From Mytilus galloprovincialis (lineage: Eukaryota; Mollusca; Bivalvia; Mytilida; Mytilidae), in NCBI RefSeq assembly GCF_965363235.1, contig NC_134843.1, forward strand, positions 48,913,535 through 48,977,534: a stretch of DNA of 64,000 nucleotides, written 5' to 3'. The position numbers and the translations under genes are program-made. Below, piece by piece: positions 1 to 11,800 of the stretch (the first letter of the stretch is position 1; each line of letters opens with the position of its first letter). The notes under the pieces were generated by a model. That model did not search any database. It saw only the letters and a program-made list of their open reading frames with translations, and had not been told where the DNA came from.

Positions 1-154
1 GAGAGACATATTAGTTACAATTATTATTTATCTATGGCATGACATTCTCCTATTTTACAACAAGAGTGAACACACTGAAATGTCTCGCCTTCTTTACTAA
101 TCATTGATATTATGTTGATAGTCCTAAATATAAAGCTTTATTACAACTGTCAGA

Positions 155-965
155 TAAACTTAACATTGACCAATGAACCGTGAAAATGAGTTCAAGGTCA
201 AACAAAACCCGCGCGACTGACATATAGATCATACAATATTTCCATACACCAAATAATTAGTTGACCATATAGTATTAAAAAAACCACCAAAACTCAAAAA
301 CTTAACTTTGACCACTGAACCATGAAAATGAGGTCAAGGTCAGGTGACACCTTCCAGTTAGACATGTATACCTTACAATCATTCCATACACCAAATATAG
401 TAGACCTATTGCATACAGTATAAGAAAAACAGACCAAAACACAAAAACTTAAGTATAACCACTGAACCATGAAAATGAGGTCAAGGTCAGATGATACCTG
501 CCAGTTGGACATGTACACCTTACAGTCCATCCATACACTGAATATACAAGACCTATTGCTTATAGTATCTGAGATATGGACTTGACCACCAAAACTTAAC
601 CTTGTTCACTGATCCATGAAATGAGGTCGAGGTCAAGTGAAAACTGTCTGGTGGGCATGAGGACCTTGCAAGGTACGCATATACCAAATATAGTTATCCT
701 ATTACTTATAATAAGAGAGAATTTAACATTACAAAAAATCTTAACTTTTTTTTCAAGTAGTCACTGAACCATGAAAATGAGGTCAAGGACATTGGACATG
801 TGACTGACGGAAACTTCGTAACATGAGGCATCTATATACAAAGTATGAAGCATCCAAGTCTTCCACCCTCTAAAATATAAAGCTTTTAAGAAGTTAGATA
901 ACGCCGCCGCCGCCGTAGCCGCCGTAGCCGCCGCCGCCGGATCACTATCCCTATGTCGAGCTTTC
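155..965. repeat. Tandem repeat of ~147 bp, about five diverged units
   Basis: Five diverged units can be read from the recurring phrases CCACTGAACCATGAAAATG, then AGGTCAAGGTCA, then CCATACACCAAATATAG. Clear AGGTCAAGGTCA-type cores lie at about 193, 331, 478, 624 and 780. The last unit runs into a GCC-rich stretch (about 902-940) and a short tail ending near 965. I recognise this as a common mussel/bivalve dispersed repeat. The small minus-strand ORFs across it are by-products of the repeat and are not genes. Confidence 0.8.
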
Positions 966-1624
966 TGCGACAAAAGTCGCAGCCTCGACAAAAAACGCAT
1001 TGATTTTTAGTATATATAGAAAAGTCGACTTACCCTGGCGTGGTAAGTAAGAAAGACAAAGAAAGACAAAGAAATGGTTGAGAGATATATAAATATCTGT
1101 GAAGTAGAAAAGGTACTTTAATTACATAAACAGAACAAATCACCTGGCGAAGATGGTATAATATCAGAATTTTGTATTTTATGCTGGGAAAAGATTTCTG
1201 TAGTTTACTACAAGACATTTTTAATGATACCATAGTGAGTAACTATGAACATAATAACCGTAAAAGAGGAGAAAGGGAAGATATATTAAAAATAATGGAG
1301 ACCACTATTTCTACTATAAATGATGATTATAAAGTTATTGTCGATGCTCCAATTATGTTTCTCCCACATGCTTACTTCTACACCATTAATATTAGTGCAT
1401 TTCATTCTAACAGGATAACAGTCTAATAAAATCATAAGAAATAAAACTTATAACTGTTTCTGTGAGATTTTCAACAAAATATCGTATAGTGAGCAATCTC
1501 AAGACGACTGACCCTTTTTGTGTTACTAATAGTAATACATTGCATGTCAATTATCAATTTTAATATGAGGAAGTCGCTACCTTAAATTCCAGCTTTATAC
1601 CAAAACTATGTCCAATATATTGAC
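966..1624. other. No gene seen
   Basis: AT-rich sequence. An 84-codon open frame at 1172-1426 has no recognisable domain and no splice or promoter support, so I do not call it. Confidence 0.5.
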
Positions 1625-1850
1625 TGATTGTTGGTTGCTTAACGTCCAGTGGCAAATATTTCATGCATGTTCATGACGTATGCCCCACATATTATATAGT
1701 TTTTGTCTAAAACAAAATAATAAATTCAGATGGAAAATGTTTATGGAACGATCATTGCACTTCAAAAGGCTGGAGGGAGTATGGTATTTTTCTAGTCCAA
1801 ACTGGTCTTGAAAGGCTATTATATTATTTTTTCTTTCACGCGTCGCAGGA
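1625..1850 (-). repeat. SINE-like retroposon copy, minus orientation
   Basis: The left edge holds the tail of the family in reverse (TGATTGTTGGTTGCTTAACG, then CCAGTGGCAAATATTTCATG). The same tail occurs in plus orientation at 2320-2367. The part after about 1790 (CTTGAAAGGCTATTATAT and a T-run) resembles the foldback at 40262-40383, so the inner boundary is uncertain. Confidence 0.6.
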
Positions 1851-1912
1851 AGGCGGGTCGCCAAAGCAAAAATTAAATTTCCCCTTACTTATTGTCATAA
1901 TTATTTGAACTA

Positions 1913-2420
1913 CCAGGGGCGTAGCTAGGTATTCAGTCAACTGTAGATACAAGGGTGACTGGGGTACAGAAATATGGTCACTTGATCTTCTTCCGACCGG
2001 CAGTAAAACGCTTGCCGAAGTGGTGCGTCCGTTTGGCTGTGCGGGATGTATCAAGTTCGCAGTCACGTCCGGTCAGATTGGGGACGTTAAATCCGATGTC
2101 TCGTGTAAAGAGAGTGCCACGCTCTTTCCACGTTAAGAACCCTTGCAACAACTCTTTGAAGGGTCCGTAGGTGGCCTGTTGCAAGGCACAATTTCTGTCC
2201 CTATCCAATATACCCTCATTTTCCAGTGGCAGTCCAAATTTCCCCGACCATCATCCCAGATGGCCTGTTTTATTTCAAGACCTACCTATGTTATTGTGAA
2301 CTTGTTTTCGTCCTGAATATGCATGAAATATTTGCCACTGGGCGTTAAGCAACCAACAATCAATCAATCAACTGTAGGCTCCAATCGGCAGGGGGTCTAG
2401 GAAAACGGTTTTCAGTGTTT
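1913..2420 (+). mobile_element. CAGGGGCGTAGC-ended DNA transposon fragment, interrupted
   Basis: CAGGGGCGTAGCTAGG at about 1915 is the typical end of a widespread hAT-like family. Its sequence is split at 1946/2378 by a retroposon that duplicated TCAACTGTAG, and resumes with GCTCCAATCGGCAGGGG. No transposase was seen. The right boundary is not resolved. Confidence 0.5.
1947..2367 (+). mobile_element. SINE-like retroposon with 10-bp target duplication
   Basis: The insert starts with GGGTGACTGGGG shortly after the junction and ends in a CAAT-type tail (AACAATCAATCAATCA). It is flanked by identical TCAACTGTAG at 1937-1946 and 2368-2377. The inner part (ACATCGGATTTAACGTCCCC on the minus strand) matches the diverged copy at 3085-3410. 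A simple-repeat tail plus a duplication of about 10 bp indicates retroposition. The open frames on both strands show no domain. Confidence 0.7.
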
Positions 2421-2485
2421 TAGCTGCAAAATTTTATGTACAAAAATATTAAATTTAGTGGTTATTTAATCATGATTAGTATAAT

Positions 2486-2592
2486 ATACATGATGAAAAG
2501 TTCGAAGAATTATGAATAATGTACCACAACATCCGATAATATACATGATGAAAAGTTCGAAGAATATGAATAATGTACCATAACATCCGACC
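2486..2592. repeat. Two-copy tandem duplication, ~53 bp
   Basis: ATACATGATGAAAAGTTCG is repeated twice, each copy followed by near-identical AATAATGTACCA(C/T)AACATCCG. Confidence 0.85.
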
Positions 2593-3084
2593 GGTGAATT
2601 AAATGACGCAGTGCAATCCGTAATAAAAACAAAAATATTTACAATATGCATTGTCCAGCGTAAATCAGCGTATCCCTTTAATTAGACATTTTCGGAAAGT
2701 GTTTTATGTTATTGTAAACTTAGTTTCCGAAAACGTCTATTAAGCAGTACACCCTGTTTGGTATTATCATATCTATTCCGTTCTGATTGATATATACGTT
2801 TAACTTTATTAACAGTACATATTGACGATCCTTCATAAAATAGGCACGTAAACATTGATACTACTATATAATAGAACTATCCTTTTGGCTAGACATCTAC
2901 CATCAATCTTTTGATCTTAAACCTTCACCCTAGCCACACAAATACATACAGACATAGTAGATGCCTAACAAAACTCAAGAAATTCTTATTTCTTTATATT
3001 CTCTACTGTAAAATACCTACCTGACTAGGAATTTTGAATAATTGTGGCCATTACACGCAGATTTGAGAGTACTCAAAATTACTG
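2593..3084. other. No gene seen
   Basis: AT-rich spacer without a recognisable repeat or ORF. Confidence 0.5.
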
Positions 3085-3410
3085 AAGCCAGTTGATTTAT
3101 TGATTTTTTTTACATCCAGTGTCAAATACTTATGCAAGTTCAGGACCGTGGTATTTTTTAACAATAAATACAACTTGGAGCTAGGTCCTGTAATGGTTGT
3201 CGTCCAGGACGAAGGTCTGGAAATTTAAAAATGCCATGCATTGGAAAATGATGGATTATTGGATAGGAGCATAAATTTTGCCTCTCAGTAGACCAACTAC
3301 GAACTCCTCAAGAGTTGCATTCTCTCTACAACTAGGCATCGGATTTAATGTCCCCATCCTGCACAGCTAAACGGACGACCAACATTGGCAAGTCGGGTGA
3401 AGACAAAGTG
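3085..3410 (-). repeat. Diverged SINE-like copy, minus orientation
   Basis: A degraded tail (TTGATTTATTGATT, then CATCCAGTGTCAAATACTTA) is followed by inner sequence matching the copy at 1947-2367: TTGGATAGGAGCATAAATTT, GCATCGGATTTAATGTCCCC and GCACAGCTAAACGGACGACC. It is clearly older than the 1947-2367 copy. Confidence 0.65.
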
Positions 3411-3617
3411 GAAAGCTAGTTGAAAACTAACAACAACTAATTAACAAACTCATGTGTCTAAGTTGAGGTTCATTCAAGATTTTGTTGATAGAAGTGAAAT
3501 GATCTGAACCAAAGTTCTAGTTTATAGTTTCTATATAAGGTAAAATCGTAAAAACATTCAATTCTATCCCAAATTCCATTCACTAAGGACGAGAGACTAG
3601 TGTAAACATGACATTCG

Positions 3618-4692
3618 CAGGGGCGGATCCATGATTTTGGAAAAGGGGGGGCGAAATTTTTTAAAATTCGCCGAGCGTAGCGAGGTGAAAAATATTTGGG
3701 ACCTGTTTTTAGCCTAAAAAAAACATAAAATAAGTGTAACATACACTTTTTAAACGGTTTCTGACGTGGGGCATGTATATTTTATAGTTGCTGTAAAGTG
3801 TAAGGGTAGGACATTTTTGATGCTTTATTCTCCCTCAGACTATAGTAGTCTCAGACTTTCCCTATTAACTGTCTATCATAAAATGATAGACCGATAGTAT
3901 GAATACAAAGCTATGTACTGATATATTTGATGTGAGACGTCTTGTCAGTAAGGCAGGTTGCAGTCTGGCCTTGAGAAAAAAGTCAATATATCAGTTCGGC
4001 GAAACAGGCATTCAGGTCAGATATGCAAACCTCCCCCCCTAAAAAAATACGCCCGCTTTTTATTCATTGCTAAATAATTCTGTTGGAAATTTTCGTTTCT
4101 AATAGCAAAAATCAGAGTCAGATTTTGTTCACTCATATATCTCATACTGCCCCCTCAAATCAATTGGTTCGTACCTTAGACTTAAAATATATCTAGAGCA
4201 TATACTGACTGGGGATCATTATTCAGCTACACGTATGTTATTTTAGACCACGTGAAAACTTCGACTCATCCGAAATTTCGAGTCAACCGAGTTCGATACA
4301 GCGAGAGTTAACTGTATGTTATTTTAGAATAGGCTAGGGTGTTTGGGGTTAAACATGCTTAATCCTGTGTCGCTTTGAAGGTGTCATGATTGTCAGTCTC
4401 AGCATAAGCAATGTGTTACTGTAATTTGAATTCCAAAATGACTGTAAGTGACGTTTTTTCGACCCACTCGTCAACTCCGCCATAGCGAATCACATGACTT
4501 TGACATGATAAGTAAATACCAGCGAAAAATATCTTAACAAGTAAAGAATTGTCGCATGAAAATTAAAGACACGGGAAATGGTAAAATTCACGAACTCTAG
4601 TCTGATTATTATTTTACAAAAAAAAAAAAAAAAAAAAATCCGAGCAAAAGGGGGGGCGTACGCCCTCTACGCCCCCTCTGGATCCGCCACTG
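3618..4692. mobile_element. Non-autonomous DNA transposon with CAGKGGCGGATCC ends
   Basis: The left end CAGGGGCGGATCCATG and the reversed right end CAGTGGCGGATCCAGAG form a terminal inverted repeat about 14 bp long, followed inward on both sides by G/C runs. ATTCG lies immediately outside both ends (3613-3617 and 4693-4697). The end sequence is typical of widespread hAT-like MITEs, but a 5-bp duplication is not the 8 bp expected of hAT, so the superfamily is open. The 1.07-kb interior has no transposase frame; a poly-A run sits at about 4616-4638. Confidence 0.7.
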
Positions 4693-4697
4693 ATTCG

Positions 4698-5189
4698 ATA
4701 ATTAAAGAGTTTTGACAACTTTACCGGCCTTCATCTACAGATAACGTTGTTTCTTATTTTGTTTTAATAAAAAGAAATATTTGTGAAAAAAATATGTGTG
4801 GGCATGTGCCTAAAGTGCCTAACGGCAGCAACGCCCCTGAGTCTACTAGTAGTATTTGACTTAAAAACATATTCTGATTCCCAAATTGATGGAAAAATAT
4901 TCTGTTCAAGCAGAGGACATTTTTATAATCATTCATCACCCATGATTTAGTACGGCTCTGATTTTCTGTCATTTTTTTTTTTACAGCACAGAAAACCAAC
5001 AATGAAGTTTTAAAACTAATACCGAAAATTTAGGTACATGAAGAAGGGAACTTCCTAACTGAACAATTTATTCAATTCATTTATGTTACTAGGTAAATAA
5101 TGGTATTCCGCTAATACCAACAATGATGCAACTTTAATAAAAGAACAAAGTTCCTATTACCTCCACGTAGCACTTATTTTATCTAACAA
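4698..5189. other. No gene seen
   Basis: AT-rich sequence. The 82-codon minus-strand frame here has no recognisable domain. Confidence 0.45.
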
Positions 5190-5425
5190 AAAGTAAAATA
5201 ACAAAAAATACTGAACTCAGCGAAAAATTCAAAAGGCAATAGCTAACAATATTTTTATACGCCCGTAAACATTTTGACGGGACGTATTATGGTATACAAA
5301 TGTCCGGCGTCAGTCTGTCCGTTGTAAACATGGTACAGCATTATTTTTTTTTATATATATTTTTCATAAGAAAATGGTATTATGCGCTCGTAGCGCAGCT
5401 GTTTTTTGTTTTTTGTTTTGTTTTT
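5190..5425. repeat. Fragments of two mussel dispersed repeats
   Basis: 5190-5245 resembles the head of the family seen at 19361-19605 (ACAAAAAATACTGAACTCAG). At 5255-5345 the phrase TATACGCCCGTAAACATTTT followed by GACGGGACGTATTATGGTAT matches an abundant mussel MITE-like repeat, whose other part is probably ATTATGCGCTCGTAGCGCAG near 5380. Confidence 0.5.
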
Positions 5426-5751
5426 TTTTTAATGTTTTACAATTATATTAGAGAAATGACGGAATGACAGCAAATACAATCGTGCAATTTCCAATATAAC
5501 TAATATTTCCAAATGGAATAACTCTTTTAAAGAATAGTTGATATGCACTGATTTTCGAACGTGTCCATACGATTTCAGTTTTAGAAATTTAAATGTGACG
5601 TCATTTTGGGCGTTGCATTGATATGGCTAACAGGGCTGTGATTTTGTAATGTATTCGTTTTTATTCTATAGCTAGTCACCACTTAAGTTTAATCATGTAT
5701 ATCTATTATATACTACTAGTAGTCATTTTATAAAATTAACTGTTTGCAAAA

Positions 5752-5935
5752 CTCTGTATTATTCTTGATAATAATGATGTTTTGGCCCAGGCGGATAACC
5801 CTGGCCTCACAACTTTTTGGAACTTTTGGACCTCGGCGACCTTCATCTTTGTAGTTGTTATGGCTTTCAAACTTTTTACATCTGAGCATAAATTTGTGTG
5901 GACGAAGCGCGCGTCTGGCGTATAAAAATATTTTA
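5752..5935. repeat. Bivalve dispersed repeat (CGCGCGTCTGGCGTA type)
   Basis: CACAACTTTTTGGAACTTTT, TGTAGTTGTTATGGCTTTCA and GACGAAGCGCGCGTCTGGCG occur in order, a combination I recognise from many bivalve loci. Boundaries are approximate. Confidence 0.55.
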
Positions 5936-5951
5936 TAACCTGTTACATGTT

Positions 5952-6090
5952 GATGGCTCAGAGGCGTAGCATCCTAATTTATATTGGTACGGCAGAAAAT
6001 TATGATGGTCGCGAAGCGACGCATCCCGCCTCGGAGAGGCGGTTATGCGGCAAGGGGTTCGGGGGCCGCTCAAGGCCCCCGAGAAAATTT
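5952..6090. repeat. hAT-like end with three GC stem-loops
   Basis: CAGAGGCGTAGCATCC at 5952 resembles the CAGGGGCGTAGC transposon end, followed by GGTACGGCAG as in the element at 19939-20014. Three perfect stem-loops follow within 75 bp: GTCGC-GAA-GCGAC (6008-6020), CGCCTC-GGA-GAGGCG (6027-6041) and TCGGGGGCC-GCTCAA-GGCCCCCGA (6059-6082). Confidence 0.6.
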
Positions 6091-6104
6091 TAATAAATAG
6101 AGCA

Positions 6105-6370
6105 AAATCCTGCATTCTGACAACCTCCAGATACTTAAATTTGGTTCTCTAAAACCCTAGTTTTATGGGCAACAATTTAAAATATGACTCTTTTTTTTTT
6201 AAATCAAAATATAAAAATTTATGATAAAAAGTGCAACTTGAATCCTGCATTCTGACAATCTCCTGACACTTAAATTTAGTTCCTAAAAAAACTTGTTTCA
6301 TGTGCAATTATATTACTCTCTTGTGTTAAAATCAATTTCAAAATATAGAAAACAGAATTTGAAACATGAA
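6105..6370. repeat. Two-copy tandem repeat, ~140 bp
   Basis: Both copies begin with ATCCTGCATTCTGACAA and continue with CACTTAAATTTAG(T)TTC-like sequence. They are moderately diverged. Confidence 0.65.
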
Positions 6371-6989
6371 TCGTGTAGAAAAGGCAGCAATTAAACTTTA
6401 TCAAAAAAGTTGAAGGCCGTTGAACATCTTAGCTAAACTAAATACACGCACTTTAACTTTGTGCTGGACACCTTGCCAGGCCTTGGCATGCTCCTACAAT
6501 ACTTTTGATTGTTTTTTGTTTTTGAAAATTTTTGACAGAAAAAAAAGCGCCATTCCGAATATGCATACTGGTTGTAGGAAATTATTAAACTATCAAATCT
6601 TCGCTAAAAGTATTCAGGAAGTAAAGTGAACTATGAACAGACCGATGAACAGATTTTCAAAATTCCTTTTACAAAGACCAATAAATAAAAATGATGGATA
6701 ACTTTCAGAATTTCTCATACAATATCAAGTAAGGGTAAGACAAACGACCAATCTATGACACTGCGAAAAAAATCTATTTTCATTGTGAATATGGTTTCAT
6801 CGCAATAACGATCAATAAGTTTATGACGACAATGCTAGAACTGCTAAAGCGATAATATAGTAGCAACATAACAATGTTCAAACAACTTAGAACAAACAAA
6901 GTAAGAACATTTCTAGAGAGGGACATCCCAATTTACAAGTCATTTATAAAGGCATCGTGATTACAGATTAGTTTGTATATATTGTATCA
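6371..6989. other. No gene seen
   Basis: AT-rich spacer. The 69-codon plus-strand frame at 6420-6629 has no recognisable domain. Confidence 0.45.
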
Positions 6990-7207
6990 CCATCACTGTT
7001 AGCGATCCGATGGATAAATCTGTTGTAGAGTTGTCACTCGTTCAGACGTATTTAAATATTCTAAACATCAACCCAACAATGTTAGAACTGTAAATTTGCA
7101 TTAGCAAATTTTTTGTTTTTCCCTCACCAGAATTCGAACTGAGATATCGTGGTACCAAATTACATTGCACTATGATCGGCGCGCTAGACCAGTCGACCAC
7201 TTTGGCT
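6990..7207 (-). mobile_element. tRNA-derived SINE, minus strand
   Basis: Read on the minus strand from 7207, the sequence starts like a Ser/Leu-type tRNA: an A-box-like GTGGTCGACTGGTCTAGCG, a long variable part, then a B-box-like AGTTCGAATTCTGG at about 7127-7140. A non-tRNA body follows towards about 6990. It is a Pol III-type retroposon rather than a tRNA gene, because no acceptor stem closes and the B box is degenerate. It abuts the LINE fragment at 7216. No clear target duplication was found. Confidence 0.6.
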
Positions 7208-7215
7208 CTTATCAA

Positions 7216-7905
7216 AAGTGATAAACTAGAAAATATGCAACTTGAAGCGGCTATGCGAGTTACTGGCGGTACACTAAGCTATCACCCATAAACAAATTAT
7301 ACAATGAAGCAGGATGGGAGTTACTATCAGAAAGACGACGGTAAAAAACATGAAATGTTTCACAATAAGACCCCTGATTATTTAAGCGATATTATCCCTC
7401 ACAACTGTGTAATATTCATAACTATGACCCAAAACGAACGAATGACACACAACATATAAAGTGTAGAACAGCATTGTATCAGAAATCTTTTCTTACGTCA
7501 GTCATTCGATCCTGAAATGCTTTTCTGGACGATATCAGATTTGGTCCCATCTAAGTTTACACTTAAACGTTACCTTAATCAAAATTTAAGTAAAATACCA
7601 AATTATTATTTATATGGAGAATGGAAAGGACAAATACTTCATGCCAGACTTCGGATGGATTGCAGTAATCTAAACGAACATGTATTAAGAGAAATCTTGA
7701 AGAAATTAAAAACTGTACTTGTGGTAGAATCGAAAGCAGTAAGCATTGTCTTCTCGAGTGTACTCCCTTGTCCGAAAACGTACAATAGAAACTATTCCGT
7801 TCCCATAAAATATAAAACACTCCTGTTTGGATGATCCTGTTTGGCAAAATAACCTCAGTCAAGAGGAAAATCTACTTGTGTTTAAACAAGTTCAACAATT
7901 TTTAG
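7216..7905 (+). mobile_element. LINE fragment, C-terminal part of ORF2, broken
   Basis: Translation in more than one frame gives the post-RT tail of a molluscan non-LTR retrotransposon: LEKMQLEAAMRVTGG near 7230, DYLSDIIPHN near 7375, SDLVPSKFTLKRYLNQNL near 7540-7590 and ILHARLRMDCSNLN near 7635. DPVWQNNLSQEENLLVFKQV follows near 7830-7890. The endonuclease and RT core are absent, so it is 5'-truncated or cut by the neighbouring SINE. Frame changes and stops show it is dead. The 105-codon frame at 7517-7834 is part of this remnant. Confidence 0.75.
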
Positions 7906-8667
7906 TAGATTCAAAGCCATTTGGAATATATAGTATTTCATGGTTAGGATCGTAATTGGGTAAGACAGTCTTGACAAAGTGCTGGACACACACCAACCCG
8001 GTACATATCATATAGGAAAGATCAGACAAAAAAATCAACTTTTTATATGCAGTTATTTGCCTTTTTTTTTTACAGGGAGACTGATTAATATATGAAGAGA
8101 AATACTGATTCGAATCCCTAAGTAATGTATTTCTGTAATTATATGCATATGACATGTATACATGTACATGTTTTTTTTTATATGATATGTTTTAAAAGAA
8201 AAAAAACCCAGGTATTTCAGGGGGAAAGGTTGGTAACCGGAAAAAAAATACATAACAGTTAGATGCAGAGAGTTCAGGGAATATAATGGAATAGCATTTT
8301 CTAATAGCATTAAACGTGTTTGTAAACCGTCGAAGATCAGACTTGGGGCTTCAGTAACTAAAATTTAAAAAAATCACTGTGACTAGGACTGGTCTATCAT
8401 TATGTACTTTATTTCTAAGGATCATGCAAAGGTTGGCACGTCTACTATGTGAATGCTATGTGAATGCTATTATATCCACGGCGAATATTCGTAACACTTG
8501 CTTTCAGATTTTAGCGTCACGGAACGCTAAATACTTTTAGTTTTTTGTTTTTTTTTTCGATATCACACAGTAGATTGCAGATTTGTAGAGTGTAAAACTC
8601 CAAAATTACGAGAAATAATATACAACCAAGTGTCGCACGGAACTTTTGAACATTTAGTTTATTATAT
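7906..8667. other. No gene seen
   Basis: AT-rich sequence with poly-T runs and a short GTGAATGCTAT duplication near 8450. The small minus-strand frames are not supported. Confidence 0.45.
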
Positions 8668-8865
8668 ATAAAATTCGGTACGCACTGAAACCCGGACCGG
8701 ACCGGACTCCGGACCCGGACTCAATATATAGTATCAAAGCATGTCCAATTAAGTTTTTGTAAGATGTTTGTTCATCTTCAATTAAGACTATTTTCATTTA
8801 CTTGACTTACGATACCTGCAAGACACTTGCGATGCAGATTATTTTTTTTGTAACATAGGATCCGG

Positions 8866-11800
8866 ACTAGCTTGAGGTTACTATACTAGGGATACCTGTG
8901 TGTATTGCAGTACGAGATTTAGCTATTAAACTGTATACAAACGGTGTATTGTTGTAAAGATTGTTGACGGAAAAGTGGATGAATTAATTTTTTTTTACTA
9001 AAATCTCACTTTATAAAATATATTAAGCCGAGATTTAAGGAAATAATTGAAAGTTGGTCAAATACGACGGGTCCGGGTGGTGACCTTACATGACCCCGGA
9101 CTAAGTGTATTGCTAAATATGGCATCTAGAACAATGATACAAAACTGCAGAAATTATTTGACGAAGACATCTTTTTCATGTTTATTCATTTACCCGTTTT
9201 CTCATTTGTTTATAAAGGGCAAAAATAACAAAAGCCGGTTATAAGAGAAAGATAAAAAAAACCAAGGTGAGTCCGGCCCTTGACCTGAAATAACCCCCGA
9301 CTTATATAAACAGCAAAACAGAAATAAACTCATTTAATTGTTTGGTTGAAATATTTGAGGTTTTTTTCTTCTTCATTCATTTCTTTATATATATGTTGAG
9401 GCGATGGTCCTCGGATAAATCAATAAAAGACAATAAATCCGCGATTATAACATGTAATAAACAATATTGGACAGGTGAGTCCGGCACTTGACCTGACATG
9501 ACCCCGGACTAGCTTGAGGTTACTATACTAGGGATACCTGTGTGTATTGCAATACGAGATTTAGCTATTAAACTGTATACAAACGGTGTATTGTCGTAAA
9601 GATTGTTGACGGGAAATTTGATCAAAGGAAAAGTTTGGACTAAAATCTCACTTTATAAAACATATTAATCCGAGTATATACGAAATAATTTAAAGTTGGT
9701 CAAATATGACGGGTCCGGGTGGTGACCTTACATGACCCCGGACTAAGTGTATTGCAAAATATGGCATCTAGAACAATGATACAAAACTGCAGAAATTATT
9801 TGACGAAGACATCTTTTTCATGTTTATTCATTTACCCGTTTGCTCATTTGATTATAAAGGGCAAAAATAACAAAAGCCGGTTATAAGAGAAAGATAAAAA
9901 AAACCAAGGTGAGTCCGGCCCTTGACCTGAAATAACCCCGGACTTATATAAACAGCACAACAGAAATAAACTCATTTAATTGCTTGGTTGAAATATTTGA
10001 GGTTTTTTTTCTTCTTCATTCATTTCTTTATATATATATGTTGAGGCGATGGTCCTCGAAAAAATCAATAAAAGACAATAAATCCGCAATTATAACATGT
10101 AATAAACAATATTGGACAGGTGAGTCCGGCTCTTGACCTGACATGACCCCGGACTAGCTTGAGGTTACTATACTAGGGATACCTGTGTGTATTGCAGTAC
10201 GAGATTTAGCTATTAAACTGTATACAAACGGTGTATTGTCGTAAAGATTGTTGACGGGAAATTTGATCAAAGGAAAAGTTTGGACTAAAATCTCACTTTA
10301 TAAAACATATTAATCCGAGTATATACGAAATAATTTAAAGTTGGTCAAATAAGACGGGTCCGGGTGGTGACCTTACATAACACCGGACTAAGTGTATTGC
10401 AAAATATGGCATCTAGAACAATGATACAAAACTGCAGAAATTATTTGACAAAGACATCTTTTTCATGTTTATTCATTTACCCGTTTGCTCATTTGATTAT
10501 AAAGGGCAAAAATAACAAAAGCCGGTTATAAGAGAAAGATAAAAAAAACCAAGGTGAGTCCGGCCCTTGACCTGAAATAACCCCGGACTTATATAAACAG
10601 CAAAACAGAAATAAACTCATTTAATTGCTTGGTTGAAATATTTGAGGTTTTTTTTCTTCTTCATTCATTTCTTTATATATATATGTTGAGGCGATGGTCC
10701 TCGAAAAAATCAATAAAAGACAATAAATCCGCAATTATAACATGTAATAAACAATATTGGACAGGTGAGTCCGGCTCTTGACCTGACATGACCCCGGACT
10801 AGCTTGAGGTTACTATACTAGGGATACCTGTGTGTATTGCAGTACGAGATTTAGCTATTAAACTGTATACAAACGGTGTATTGTCGTAAAGATTGTTGAC
10901 GGGAAATTTGATCAAAGGAAAAGTTTGGACTAAAATCTCACTTTATAAAACATATTAATCCGAGTATATACGAAATAATTTAAAGTTGGTCAAATAAGAC
11001 GGGTCCGGGTGGTGACCTTACATAACACCGGACTAAGTGTATTGCAAAATATGGCATCTAGAACAATGATACAAAACTGCAGAAATTATTTGACAAAGAC
11101 ATCTTTTTCATGTTTATTCATTTACCCGTTTGCTCATTTGATTATAAAGGGCAAAAATAACAAAAGCCGGTTATAAGAGAAAGATAAAAAAAACCAAGGT
11201 GAGTCCGGCCCTTGACCTGAAATAACCCCGGACTTATATAAACAGCAAAACAGAAATAAACTCATTTAATTGCTTGGTTGAAATATTTGAGGTTTTTTTT
11301 CTTCTTCATTCATTTCTTTATATATATGTTAAGGCGATGGTCCTCGGATAAATCAATAAAAGACAATAAATCCGCGATTATAACATGTAATAAACAATAT
11401 TGGACAGGTGAGTCCGGCACTTGACCTGACATGACCCCGGACTAGCTTGAGGTTACTATACTAGGGATACCTGTGTGTATTGCAATACGAGATTTAGCTA
11501 TTAAACTGTATACAAACGGTGTATTGTCGTAAAGATTGTTGACGGGAAATTTGATCAAAGGAAAAGTTTGGACTAAAATCTCACTTTATAAAACATATTA
11601 ATCCGAGTATATACGAAATAATTTAAAGTTGGTCAAATATGACGGGTCCGGGTGGTGACCTTACATGACCCCGGACTAAGTGTATTGCAAAATATGGCAT
11701 CTAGAACAATGATACAAAACTGCAGAAATTATTTGACGAAGACATCTTTTTCATGTTTATTCATTTACCCGTTTGCTCATTTGATTATAAAGGGCAAAAA

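Noticed and set aside
1625-2367. A ~740-bp MITE with long inverted ends TGATTGTTGGTTGCTTAACG
   Set aside because: The right-hand copy has its own 10-bp duplication TCAACTGTAG that excludes the left copy, so these are two oppositely oriented retroposon tails, not one TIR element.
7123-7207. A tRNA gene on the minus strand
   Set aside because: A- and B-box-like sequences exist, but the acceptor stem does not close and a SINE body follows.
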